The notes beneath the pieces were generated by a model, which was given only the letters and a program-made list of their open reading frames with translations, did no database searches and had not been told where the DNA came from. A stretch of DNA of 64,000 bases from JACMLX01 sp040384325 (lineage in GTDB: Bacteria > Gemmatimonadota > Gemmatimonadetes > Gemmatimonadales > Gemmatimonadaceae), in contig JAZKJL010000001.1 of NCBI GenBank assembly GCA_040384325.1, forward strand, positions 372,001-436,000, written 5' to 3'. Shown here piece after piece: positions 45,800 through 58,112 of this stretch. The number at the start of each line of letters is the position of its first letter. Position 1 is the stretch's first letter. The position numbers and the translations under genes were made by a program.

Positions 45800-46596
45800 C
45801 GCCGATCCGATTTCCCGTGGACGTCAGCGCCTGGATCGGCGCCTACCCATTCCGTGAGTTGCCGCATCCCGACGCCGACGTGCTGGTGCGCGTGCTGCAG
45901 CGCGAAGGCATCGACCAGGCGTGGGTCGGCGCACTGCCGTCGGCTTGGCACCGCGATCCTGGCCCGTCCAACGCGTGGCTCTACGCGCAGCTCGCACCGC
46001 ACGCGGGTGTGCTGCTGCCGTCACCCACCGTGCGCCCCGACTGGCCCGGATGGGAGGCGCTGCTGGATGACGCCGTTCGCCGCGGCGCGCCGTCGGTGCG
46101 TGTGTATCCCATGCAGTTGCAGGTTTCCGCCGCATCGCCATCGCTGGCCGCGCTCGCACGCGCCGCGGCCGACCGCGGGCTGGTGGTGCAGCTGACGGTG
46201 CGCTTCGAGGACCTGCGGCAGCGGCATCCGCTGGATGGGGCAGGGGACCTCACCGCGGCGCACATCCGCGCCGTGGTGCGCAGCGACGCACGCGTGCAGG
46301 TGGTGGTGAGTGGCGCCGGCCGCGACCTGATCGAGGAAACGCACTGGTCCCTGACGCCCGAGGAACAGGGGCGCTGTTTCTGGGACTGGGCCTGGGTGTG
46401 GGGGCCGCCGGAGGATCATCTGGCGCACCTCTTCCGCACCCTCGGTCCGGACCGGTTCGTGTTCGGGGGCTTCTGGCCGCTGCGCCTGATTCAGGCGCCA
46501 TTGGCAACACTTTACCTGACCACGCCGTTGTTGCCTGCAGTCACGACGTCATCTGCGGCCGAGATCGGTGCGCGGGCGCGATCGCTGGCTGGATGA
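45796..46596 (+). CDS. Amidohydrolase-fold protein lacking metal ligands
   Basis: A 266-residue protein similar in layout to its upstream neighbour, but its catalytic residues are missing. The HxH position reads FPVDVSAWIGAYPFREL, and the aspartate strand reads FVFGGFWPLR with no aspartate. It keeps the hydrophobic barrel strands (VRVYPMQLQVSA, VVQLTVRFEDL). It may be a non-catalytic partner of the upstream enzyme or bind a ligand directly. It is the last gene of the cluster; a seven-base-pair hairpin overlaps its stop. Confidence 0.7.
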   Translation: MTPIRFPVDVSAWIGAYPFRELPHPDADVLVRVLQREGIDQAWVGALPSAWHRDPGPSNAWLYAQLAPHAGVLLPSPTVRPDWPGWEALLDDAVRRGAPSVRVYPMQLQVSAASPSLAALARAAADRGLVVQLTVRFEDLRQRHPLDGAGDLTAAHIRAVVRSDARVQVVVSGAGRDLIEETHWSLTPEEQGRCFWDWAWVWGPPEDHLAHLFRTLGPDRFVFGGFWPLRLIQAPLATLYLTTPLLPAVTTSSAAEIGARARSLAG

Positions 46597-46613
46597 GGGC
46601 AACACGCTCATCC
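46591..46613 (+). terminator. Short hairpin at the end of the carbohydrate cluster
   Basis: GGATGAG (46591-46597) pairs with CTCATCC (46607-46613) around a nine-base loop, and the stop codon lies inside the left arm. No T-run follows, so the terminator role is uncertain. Confidence 0.4.
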
Positions 46614-46734
46614 GTGGGAAACCGGACTCGATTTCGGACGCCGGTGTGCTGCCAGCAGTTGCGTTAGTACCGGGCTAAACCGCGTTTTGTGCGGTGCCAC
46701 AACGACTTGCGTGATTTTCCCGGCCGCGCTTTCT

Positions 46735-46763
46735 TTGACCTCGTATGGCCCCGACTTTGTGAA
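46735..46763 (+). promoter_or_regulatory. Candidate promoter of the act operon
   Basis: TTGACC (46735-46740) is separated by exactly 17 bases from TGTGAA (46758-46763), 53 bases before the ActA ATG. The -35 is good and the -10 poor, which would suit an activated or repressed promoter. The -10 overlaps the palindrome at 46758-46773. Confidence 0.4.
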
Positions 46764-46773
46764 AAGTTTCACA
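46758..46773. promoter_or_regulatory. TGTGA-N6-TCACA palindrome, CRP/FNR-family-like site
   Basis: TGTGAAAAGTTTCACA is a near-perfect dyad (seven-base arms, two-base centre) matching the classical CRP half-sites. It stands about 43 bases upstream of the ActA start at 46817 and over the presumed -10 box. In this position a bound regulator would more likely repress than activate, unless the real promoter lies elsewhere. The cognate protein is not in the window. Confidence 0.5.
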
Positions 46774-46816
46774 TGGGGCGTTCTGCAGGGTGTCGGACTT
46801 CAACTGGTCTCACCGA

Positions 46817-47530
46817 ATGACGCAGCGCAAGAAGTGGGCAGCCATCCCAGGGTTCTTCCTTGTCGCCGCGATTGCGGCGGGCCTGTCCGCCTACAGTGGT
46901 GCCACCGCCCGCTCGGCTGATGCCGCGCAGGCCCCGGCAGCCGCCGGCAAGCTCGGCTACCCCACCTTCACGGGGCTCAGCGGCACCAACCTCGATGGGG
47001 TGCGGAACAACACCGAGGCGATGGCCCTGCCGAAGATCACCGGTGACTCGGGCCTCAAGCTCGACCCCAAGAAGGGTCCGTGGGCGTACTCCGGCGCCAG
47101 TTCGCCGCAGAACTACTCCCCGGAACAGCCGGTGAAGTTCCCGCATCCGCAGCATGTGCAGAAGCTGGGCATGAACTGCACCTATTGCCATTACTCGGCG
47201 GGCAAGGCGCAGGATCCGGGTCTGCCGTCGGTCGCGACCTGCATGGGCTGCCACACCCTGGTCGCTGCCGGCAAGCCGGAGATCAAGAAGCTGGCCGCCT
47301 ATTACGCCAAGGGTCAGCCGGTCCCGTGGGCCCGCATGCACAAAGTGCCGGAATACGTGCACTTCCCGCACTCGCGCCACGCCAACGGCGGCGTCACCTG
47401 CCAGACCTGCCACGGCGAGGTCCAGAAGATGACGCAGGTTTTCCAGTACTCCTCGCTCAACATGGGCTGGTGCGTGAACTGCCACATCGAGCGCAAGGCT
47501 CGCTACGACTGCAGCACCTGCCACTACTAG
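46817..47530 (+). CDS. actA: Alternative complex III subunit ActA, pentaheme cytochrome c
   Basis: A 237-residue multiheme cytochrome of the quinol-oxidising alternative complex III. One N-terminal helix (AAIPGFFLVAAIAAGLSAYSG) anchors it. Five CxxCH motifs start at C121, C142, C195, C219 and C232; the last one is three residues from the C-terminus. This matches the pentaheme ActA pattern. The ATG at 46817 is used; a GTG at 46790 is an alternative. It is the first gene of the act operon and is followed after 70 bases by actB. Confidence 0.9.
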   Translation: MTQRKKWAAIPGFFLVAAIAAGLSAYSGATARSADAAQAPAAAGKLGYPTFTGLSGTNLDGVRNNTEAMALPKITGDSGLKLDPKKGPWAYSGASSPQNYSPEQPVKFPHPQHVQKLGMNCTYCHYSAGKAQDPGLPSVATCMGCHTLVAAGKPEIKKLAAYYAKGQPVPWARMHKVPEYVHFPHSRHANGGVTCQTCHGEVQKMTQVFQYSSLNMGWCVNCHIERKARYDCSTCHY

Positions 47531-47600
47531 TCGCACCCGCCGTCTGGCGTGATGCACCGCGCATCACGCCGTGTCGTGTTTCACGATTGAGGACTACTGC

Positions 47601-50783
<3,183 letters not shown>

Positions 50784-50788
50784 CCCGA

Positions 50789-52188
<1,400 letters not shown>

Positions 52189-52189
<1 letters not shown>

Positions 52190-52689
52190 TGCAGGGCGTC
52201 CTGGCAGTATTTCCCAACCTGGATGAAGTGTGCGACGCGATCCGTGACCTGAAGGCCAAGAAGGTGCCGAAGGTCACCGTGTACTCGCCCACCATCCAGC
52301 ACGAGATCGACGATGCGATCGACGCCCCGACCAGCGTGGTCCGGGTGTTCACGCTGATCGGTGCCACCTGCGGTGTGACCTTCGGGTACTGGATCTCGAT
52401 CTGGTGCTCGCAGTACTGGTCGCTGCAGGTCGGCGGCAAGGCGATCGCCAGCTGGATCCCGTACACGATCATGGGCTTCGAGATGTTCGTCATGGTCGGC
52501 TGCCTGAGCACGGTGGCCGGCATGTTCATCAACGCGCAGATCCCGCGCCTGGTGACGAACTTCGGCTTCGACCCGCGCTTCACGCATGGCGACTACGGCA
52601 TCTGGATCGAGACCACGCCCGACAAGTTCGCAGAACTGGAAAGCACGCTGAAGGCCCATGGGGCAGTGGAGGTTCGCGGTGAGCGCTAA
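52189..52689 (+). CDS. actD: Alternative complex III subunit ActD (DUF3341)
   Basis: A 166-residue protein of the DUF3341 family. A soluble alpha/beta part (QGVLAVFPNLDEVCDAIRDL) is followed by two membrane helices (RVFTLIGATCGVTFGYWISI and YTIMGFEMFVMVGCLSTVAGM) and a C-terminal FTHGDYGIWIETT that is common in the family. No cofactor site is present. The ATG overlaps the actC stop, and its stop lies 11 bases into the next gene. Confidence 0.92.
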
Positions 52690-53416
52690 GTCGCTTCGCG
52701 TGGCCGCGACCGCGCTGATGCCGTTGGCATTCGGCGCCTGCTCGTGGTTCACCGACTTCAAGGACCAGCCGGCCATCCAGCCGTGGGATTCGGTGGCCGA
52801 CACCATCGCGCCCCGTGGTCAGCCGGTGAACTCGGTCCCGGTGACGGGTCTGCAGACGCCCGGCTACACGTTCAGCTATCAGCCGCTGCCGACGGTGATC
52901 GACTCGATGTCGGTGATCGTCAATCCGAAGGACCCAGCACGCCTCTCGGCCGCCGAACTGGATTCATCGCTGGCCAACGGACGTCGCTACTTCCAGGCCA
53001 ACTGCGCGGTGTGTCATGGTGATGCCGGCAACGGTCTCGGTCCCGCCACCAAGTACGGTGTGCCGGCGATCGGCCTGATCGGCGACGGCACCAAGGCGCG
53101 CACCGACGGCTACGTATACGGCATGATGCGCAACGGCCGCGGCTCGATGCCGAGCTACAACCGCATCGAGGAGCCGGATCGCTGGGACGTGGTGAACTAC
53201 CTGCGCGGATTGCAGGGCAAGTATCCGGGCCGCACCATGGCCACCGGACCGCTCGGCTATCCCGGACAGACCGGCTTCACCATCCCGACCTACACCAACA
53301 CGGCGCCCACGCGCCCGGCGCCGATGTGGCGTCCGAGTGTCACACCTTCCGCCGCGCCGAAGCCTGTCGGTGAACTGACGACGGCCAAGCCGGCCGAGCC
53401 GGGGACGCACGAGTGA
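52679..53416 (+). CDS. actE: Alternative complex III subunit ActE, monoheme cytochrome c lipoprotein
   Basis: A 245-residue protein with one heme site CAVCH (C109, C112, H113) and a probable axial methionine in GRGSMPSY. The N-terminus (AATALMPLAFGACSW) looks like a lipoprotein signal. The GTG start at 52679 is preferred because GGAGG (52668-52672) stands six bases upstream; the frame is also open from an ATG at 52658. A Pro/Ala-rich tail follows residue 210. It overlaps actD by 11 bases and actF by GTGA at 53413. It should pass electrons to a soluble carrier or an oxidase. Confidence 0.9.
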   Translation: MSAKSLRVAATALMPLAFGACSWFTDFKDQPAIQPWDSVADTIAPRGQPVNSVPVTGLQTPGYTFSYQPLPTVIDSMSVIVNPKDPARLSAAELDSSLANGRRYFQANCAVCHGDAGNGLGPATKYGVPAIGLIGDGTKARTDGYVYGMMRNGRGSMPSYNRIEEPDRWDVVNYLRGLQGKYPGRTMATGPLGYPGQTGFTIPTYTNTAPTRPAPMWRPSVTPSAAPKPVGELTTAKPAEPGTHE

Positions 53417-54759
53417 GCATCCATAATCCGACCTATCCGCCGCGCGCCGACCTGATCGCGGCCTCGTCGAAGCCGATCGCCGCCTGGATCAAGACGGCGG
53501 CACTGGCGGCGACGGTCGTCGGCCTCGCCGCCTTCGTGGCGGGCGCGCTGATGTCGCCCGACCGCATCTGGCGCGCGTTCCATTACCACTGGCTGTACTT
53601 CAGCGCCATCAGCTCCGGCGGCGTGATGTTCGTCGCCATCTTCCGCATCGTGACCGCGCGCTGGTCGCGCTCGATCGCACGCATGATGGAAGGGTACGCC
53701 GCGTTCCTGCCGGTGTCGTGGCTGTTCCTGGTGCTGAGCGTCACCGTCGGGGGCAAGCACATCTTCCCGTGGGTCGCCGATCCGAATTCGCTTCCGAACT
53801 CGGAGCGCATGTTCTGGCTCGGCAACCATGCCTTCTTCGCGCTGCGCGAGATCGGCATCGTGACGGTGCTCTACGGGCTGCAGCTCTGGTTCATCTACAA
53901 CTCGCTGCGCATCGACGTGGCCCAGCTGCCGGAAGGCGGCGCCAAGTGGGCTGCCGGCCTGCGCGCCCGCATGCGTGCCGGCTGGGGTGAGGAGCGCCGC
54001 GAACTGCACACGCAGCACTCGCTGCAGGGCAAGATCGCGGTCGCGATGGCGATCATCTTCGGCTTCGGCTGGATGATGCTGCACTACGACCTGTCGATGG
54101 CGCTGGACGTGTTCTTCTTCTCGACGCTGTGGGGCTGGTGGAGCTTCATGTCGGGCATCCTCGGATTCCTGATGAGCTTCAGCCTGATCTTCTTCATGTG
54201 GCGGAAGCACTTCAACAACGCCGTCATCAACGAGATCCTCGGCGACCAGCAGATCCACGACCTCGGCAAGCTGCGCTTCGCCTGGACGGCGTTCTGGGGC
54301 TACACCACGTTCGCCCAGCTGCTGATCATCTGGTACGGCAACATCGGCGAGGAGACCCACTTCTTCCGCCTGCGCCTGATCGATCCGTGGCTGCCGATCA
54401 GCTTCTCGGTGCTGATGCTGGTGTTCGTGGCGCCGTTTCCGGGCCTGATCTCGAAGGCCGCCAAGATGTTCATCCCGACCAACATCCTGTTCGCGGTCGT
54501 GTCGCTCACCGGCACGTACCTGCAGCGCTACATCGAGGTCTATCCGTCGCTCTACGGTGTGCCCGCCGATGGCGCGCCGTTCGGCTGGCAGGAGCTCGGC
54601 ATGGCCGCGATGTTCTTCGGCCTCTGGATCACCTGCTACACCCAGTTCTTCGAGGCCTTCCCGCGCCTCCGCATCAGCTGGATGACGTCGAAGTATCGCG
54701 ACGAGGTGCAGATCCCGGTCGACGTCCGCACCATGGAACCGCTGCCGGCGCACGAGTAG
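53413..54759 (+). CDS. actF: Alternative complex III subunit ActF, membrane protein
   Basis: A 448-residue polytopic membrane protein with about ten helices, related to the ActC fold. Blocks such as WRAFHYHWLYFSAISSGGVM, VTVGGKHIFPW and MLHYDLSMALDVFFFSTLWG are typical of ActF. It begins with GTG overlapping the actE stop and ends 29 bases before a strong hairpin. No actG and no cytochrome oxidase genes follow, so the terminal oxidase is encoded elsewhere. Confidence 0.92.
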   Translation: MSIHNPTYPPRADLIAASSKPIAAWIKTAALAATVVGLAAFVAGALMSPDRIWRAFHYHWLYFSAISSGGVMFVAIFRIVTARWSRSIARMMEGYAAFLPVSWLFLVLSVTVGGKHIFPWVADPNSLPNSERMFWLGNHAFFALREIGIVTVLYGLQLWFIYNSLRIDVAQLPEGGAKWAAGLRARMRAGWGEERRELHTQHSLQGKIAVAMAIIFGFGWMMLHYDLSMALDVFFFSTLWGWWSFMSGILGFLMSFSLIFFMWRKHFNNAVINEILGDQQIHDLGKLRFAWTAFWGYTTFAQLLIIWYGNIGEETHFFRLRLIDPWLPISFSVLMLVFVAPFPGLISKAAKMFIPTNILFAVVSLTGTYLQRYIEVYPSLYGVPADGAPFGWQELGMAAMFFGLWITCYTQFFEAFPRLRISWMTSKYRDEVQIPVDVRTMEPLPAHE

Positions 54760-54788
54760 CACGCGGCATTCCTTCGCACCGAACGACA

Positions 54789-54819
54789 CGAATGCCGACC
54801 GCGTCCCGGTCGGCATTCG
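54789..54819 (+). terminator. Strong hairpin terminator of the act operon
   Basis: A perfect 12-base-pair stem (CGAATGCCGACC with GGTCGGCATTCG) encloses a seven-base loop. It sits between actF and the tRNA promoter. No T-tract is seen, as often in GC-rich bacteria. Confidence 0.8.
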
Positions 54820-54832
54820 TCGCGTCGGGGGC

Positions 54833-54861
54833 TTGATGCGACGCCGCGATTTCGGTACTCT
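54833..54861 (+). promoter_or_regulatory. Promoter of the tRNA-Ala gene
   Basis: TTGATG (54833-54838), a 17-base spacer and TACTCT (54856-54861) form a good housekeeping-type promoter. Transcription would start about 20 bases before the tRNA at 54889. Confidence 0.6.
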
Positions 54862-54888
54862 ACGCCTTGTGGTACGGCACGATTTCTC

Positions 54889-54961
54889 GGGGGTCTAGCT
54901 CATCTGGTAGAGCAATTGCTTTGCAAGCAATAGGCGCGGGGTTCGAGTCCCCGGACCTCCA
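54889..54961 (+). tRNA. tRNA-Ala (anticodon TGC)
   Basis: A 73-base tRNA folds as a full cloverleaf. The acceptor stem GGGGGTC pairs with GACCTCC (one G-T pair), followed by the discriminator A at 54961. The D-stem is GCTC/GAGC. The anticodon stem ATTGC/GCAAT encloses the loop TTTGCAA with anticodon TGC, which reads alanine codons. The T-stem CGGGG/CCCCG encloses TTCGAGT. The terminal CCA is not encoded. No integrase or repeated 3' end lies nearby. Confidence 0.96.
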
Positions 54962-54975
54962 CTGCACGTTCGACG

Positions 54976-54996
54976 CGGCTCCCTTTTCGGGAGCCG
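54976..54996 (+). terminator. Terminator after the tRNA-Ala gene
   Basis: CGGCTCCC and GGGAGCCG form a perfect eight-base-pair stem with a five-base loop, followed by TTGTCGTTT. This is a good intrinsic terminator 14 bases after the tRNA. Confidence 0.75.
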
Positions 54997-55036
54997 TTGT
55001 CGTTTGCGGCGCGCAGTCTCGCGCGATTCTGCGCGT

Positions 55037-56389
55037 TCAGCGCCAGTCGCGCGAGACCGTCCACTCCGAGGTGCGCGTCACTTCGTTCTCGTGTGGTCCC
55101 TTTCGCTGCCGGCGCAGCGCACCGGTGAGCGCGCGTCCCGCCAGGATGCCCGCGGCCAGCGACACGCCGATCAGCGCCACCTTGAACGCCGTCTCCACGC
55201 CCGTCACCACCTTCTGCTGCGAGAAGCTGGTCACGCTGCGCAGCCCGATGCTCCCCGGCACCAGGATCAGCAAGCCGGGCACGATGGTGACGATCGGCGT
55301 GGTGTCGCGGCGCCGCGCGATGAAGGTGCTGCCCGCGCTCACCACCAGCGCACCGAGGAACGCGCCCAACTCTTCACCCAGTGCGCGGCCGGCGAAGCGT
55401 GACGTGAGGTAGGCGGTGGATGCCGCCAGCACGATCCACGGCGCCTCGCGCGCATTCGCCTGCAGCAGCACCGTGAAGCAGAGCGGCGCGACCAGCATGC
55501 CGACGCCCTCCACCCACCACGGCAGCGCCGAATTCGCGACCTGCAGTATCGCGTCGTGCGCGACCAGCCAGTCGCCCATCGCCGCGCCCAGCTTGGTGCC
55601 CAGCGCCACCCCGAAGCCGAGGCCGAGGAACGTGACGAGGGCGCCACTGAGCCGCGCCGTGCCGCTGGCGAGGTGTCGGGTCGAGAGTTCGATCAGGCCG
55701 GTGGTGAAAGTCATGCCCGGCAGCAGCACCACCAGGCCCGCCACCGTCATCGCGTAGCCCGAGCCGCTGTCGGTGACGGCGGCGAACACCTGCGCCACCG
55801 TCGCGACGAGGAAGGCGCTCATCGGCTCCTCGATGTCCAGCCACTCGCTGTGCTTTGCGCTGCGGGTGATGATGACACCAGATAGCAGGCCCAGCAGTGC
55901 AGCGCCGATGAGGTCGGTCGCACCGACCTGGAGGAAGCTCGCCACCGCCACCGACACCAGCACAAATGCGAGCAGCACCGGCGGGCCGGTCCACGGCTTC
56001 GGCTGGCTCAGCAGCTTCTCGATGCGCAGCGTGCCCTCCACGGGGCCCAGCGTGCCGTACATCACGTCACGGGCGATGCGATCCAGTCCCGAGAGGTGGC
56101 TGAGGTTGGTGGACCCGGGCTGCGCACGGATGAGGTGGGTGCGCTGCGCGTCGGGCGGCCCGAAGGCGGCCATGATCGACGTCGGTGTGGAGAAGAACTG
56201 CGCCTCCAGGCCCAGCTTGGTCGCCACATCGGACAGGGTGGCTTCCAGCCGGTGCGCCGAGAAGCCGGCATTGTGCAGCGCCCGGCCAAGTCGCAGGATG
56301 AAGCCGACGGCGTCGCGGCCGCCGGCCGCCGGCGTCACCGGCGGCGTGCCGTCGGGTGGGGGCGGGGAGCTGGAAAGCGGTGTCGACAT
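55037..56389 (-). CDS. ThrE-type threonine/serine exporter family protein
   Basis: A 450-residue membrane protein in which the two halves of the ThrE family are fused. The N-terminal soluble block (FILRLGRALHNAGFSAHRLE, EAQFFSTPTSIMAAFG) and the following five hydrophobic segments match the DUF1212 part. The C-terminal group of helices (LGAFLGALVVSAGSTFIA, IVPGLLILVPGSIGLRS) matches the ThrE_2 part. The family exports threonine and serine in Corynebacterium; substrate here is unproven. The ATG at 56389 avoids a poorly conserved front end. Confidence 0.85.
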   Translation of the reverse strand: MSTPLSSSPPPPDGTPPVTPAAGGRDAVGFILRLGRALHNAGFSAHRLEATLSDVATKLGLEAQFFSTPTSIMAAFGPPDAQRTHLIRAQPGSTNLSHLSGLDRIARDVMYGTLGPVEGTLRIEKLLSQPKPWTGPPVLLAFVLVSVAVASFLQVGATDLIGAALLGLLSGVIITRSAKHSEWLDIEEPMSAFLVATVAQVFAAVTDSGSGYAMTVAGLVVLLPGMTFTTGLIELSTRHLASGTARLSGALVTFLGLGFGVALGTKLGAAMGDWLVAHDAILQVANSALPWWVEGVGMLVAPLCFTVLLQANAREAPWIVLAASTAYLTSRFAGRALGEELGAFLGALVVSAGSTFIARRRDTTPIVTIVPGLLILVPGSIGLRSVTSFSQQKVVTGVETAFKVALIGVSLAAGILAGRALTGALRRQRKGPHENEVTRTSEWTVSRDWR

Positions 56390-56532
56390 CGTGCAGTGAG
56401 TGTATGCGGACACCGGTGCCGCGGGCAGGGTGCGTGGCTCGCCATCGCCGCATTTCGCCCGCATGTTTGTCGTCGCGGCGCTGGTGGACAACAGCGCCGC
56501 GCAGTGCGTCCATGGATGCTCCGGAGGGTCGC

Positions 56533-56991
56533 ATGGGAAAGCCGGCGGTCGGCAGGTTCGCGCCAGACTTCACGATGATGTCGAGTGACGGCAGGACCGT
56601 CACGCTGTCGCAGTTCCGCAGCAAGGAGCGCGTGCTGCTGGCCTTCTTCCCGATGGCCTTCACCAGCACCTGCACCGCCGAGATGCTGGCGTTCACCGAG
56701 GAATACGCGCTCTACACCGCGGCCGGTGTGCGCGTCTTCGGCATCAGCGTGGACAGCGTGCCGACGCTGCAGGAGTTCAAGAACAAGCACGGCCTCGGTG
56801 TGGAACTGCTCAGCGATTTCCGGCGCGACGTCTGTCGCGCCTATGGGACGCTGAACGAGGAACACTTCTGCTCCAACCGGGCGTACTTCCAGGTCGACCA
56901 GATCGGCATCATCCGCTGGGCGTTCGTGGAGCCGAATCCCGGCATCTGCCGGAGCAACTCGGAGATCATGGGCGCGATCGGCAGCAGCTGA
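56533..56991 (+). CDS. Peroxiredoxin (AhpC/TSA family)
   Basis: A 152-residue thiol peroxidase of thioredoxin fold. The peroxidatic cysteine is C47 in FTSTCTAEM, preceded by VLLAFFPMAF. Further cysteines in DVCRAYG, HFCSNRAYF and GICRSNSE could serve for resolving; which one acts cannot be told. The closing WAFVEPNPGICR corresponds to the last strand and helix. GGAGGG (56523-56528) lies four bases before the ATG at 56533, which supports this start over the in-frame ATG at 56512. Confidence 0.88.
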   Translation: MGKPAVGRFAPDFTMMSSDGRTVTLSQFRSKERVLLAFFPMAFTSTCTAEMLAFTEEYALYTAAGVRVFGISVDSVPTLQEFKNKHGLGVELLSDFRRDVCRAYGTLNEEHFCSNRAYFQVDQIGIIRWAFVEPNPGICRSNSEIMGAIGSS

Positions 56992-57436
56992 TCCGCGTCA
57001 CGTTGCGGCCGGCATGGCTTTGCGCCGCGTCGCAGCGGATCGCCGTTGCACGGTGCGCGCGACGCGGGCATGCTGCGGCATGTCCGCGCCCGATGCCGTG
57101 ATCACGGCCGTCTTCCGCACGCTGTACCGGGCCACCGTGGACACCCGCGCCACCGTCGTGGTGCGCTCCGGCGGCGAGCGTCAGGCACGGGCGGTGTCAC
57201 AGTGGCTGGAGCGGGCGCACGGCAGTCGTCGCACCGTCATCGCGTCGCGCACGGCTGGTGGCGACGTGGTGCTGCGGCTTCCGGCCAGCCTGTCGTGGCA
57301 GGCTGTCGCGCCACCGGTGCATCCCTAGCCGGAGACGGTCGGACCGGGTCGCCCGGCGCGTTGGCACTCGCTTCGCCGGGATCGGTCACGCACCTTTGGG
57401 CATGGCACAGATCTGGTCGTTCCCGGGGGCTCGCTG
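56992..57436 (+). other. 445-base gap with at most one weak small ORF
   Basis: Between the peroxiredoxin and the response regulator there is no gene that I can assert. A frame with an ATG at 57080 to the stop at 57328 (82 residues) is the only candidate, listed separately. The rest contains no clear promoter, repeat or RNA gene. Confidence 0.5.
57080..57328 (+). CDS. Doubtful small ORF, 82 residues
   Basis: A short frame beginning MSAPDAVITAVFRTLYRATV and rich in Arg, Ala and Val. It shows an alternating pattern (RATVVVRSGGERQARAV, GDVVLRLPASLSW) that could be a small alpha/beta domain, yet no known family or ribosome-binding site was recognised. It could be chance in GC-rich DNA; the frame is open upstream to 57014. 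Confidence 0.25.
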   Translation: MSAPDAVITAVFRTLYRATVDTRATVVVRSGGERQARAVSQWLERAHGSRRTVIASRTAGGDVVLRLPASLSWQAVAPPVHP

Positions 57437-58108
57437 ATGCGCATCCTGGTCATCGAAGACGATCCCATCGTCGGGCAGTTCGTCAAGCGCGGCCTCGAGG
57501 AGCAGCAGTGGACGGTGGACCTCGAAGCCGACGGGGAGTCGGGCGAACGCGCCGCGGGGCAGGGTGACGCCTACGACCTGATCATCCTCGACATGCGGCT
57601 GCCGGGCAAGGACGGGCTGTCGGTGCTGCGGACGCTGCGCTCGCGCGGCTTCCAGCGACCGGTGCTGGTCCTCACCGCGCAGGATGCCGTGGACGCCAAG
57701 GTGCAGACGCTGCGCGCCGGCGCCGACGACTACGTGACCAAGCCGTTCGCGTTCGAGGAGCTGTTGGCGCGCATCGAGGCACTCTCGCGGCGGCCGCGCC
57801 AGCTGGCCTCGCCGCGGCTCGAGATCGCCGACCTGGTGGTGGACCTCGACACGCGCGAGGTGACGCGGGGCGGGGTGCGCATCGAGCTCACGCCGAAGGA
57901 GTTCAAGGTGCTGGAGTACCTGATGCGGCATCCGGGCCGCGTGATGAGCCGCACGCTGATCACCGAGTACGCGTGGGGCTATCACTTCGACCCGGGCACC
58001 AACATCGTGGACGTGGTGATCACGCACCTGCGCAAGAAGGTGGACGCGACGCACGACCAGAAGCTGATCGGCACCGTGCGCGGCGTCGGGTACGTGGTGA
58101 AGGAGTGA
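57437..58108 (+). CDS. OmpR-family response regulator
   Basis: A 223-residue two-component regulator. The receiver domain has the acidic pair E7/D8/D9, the phosphorylated aspartate D52 in LIILDMRLPG, and the lysine in DYVTKPFAFEEL. The C-terminal winged helix spans about residues 125-220, with LTPKEFKVLEYLMRHPGRV and VITHLRKKVD. It is followed four bases later by a histidine kinase. The target genes are unknown; the nearby TonB operon or heavy-metal-type stress are only guesses. Confidence 0.93.
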   Translation: MRILVIEDDPIVGQFVKRGLEEQQWTVDLEADGESGERAAGQGDAYDLIILDMRLPGKDGLSVLRTLRSRGFQRPVLVLTAQDAVDAKVQTLRAGADDYVTKPFAFEELLARIEALSRRPRQLASPRLEIADLVVDLDTREVTRGGVRIELTPKEFKVLEYLMRHPGRVMSRTLITEYAWGYHFDPGTNIVDVVITHLRKKVDATHDQKLIGTVRGVGYVVKE

Positions 58109-58112
58109 GCCG

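Noticed and set aside
46790..46819. GTG at 46790 as the ActA start
   Set aside because: It would add nine residues of no clear role before the anchor; the ATG at 46817 fits better, although neither has a good ribosome-binding site.
54889..54961. tRNA-Ala as an attachment site of an integrated element
   Set aside because: No integrase, no repeat of the tRNA 3' end and no compositional break were seen nearby.
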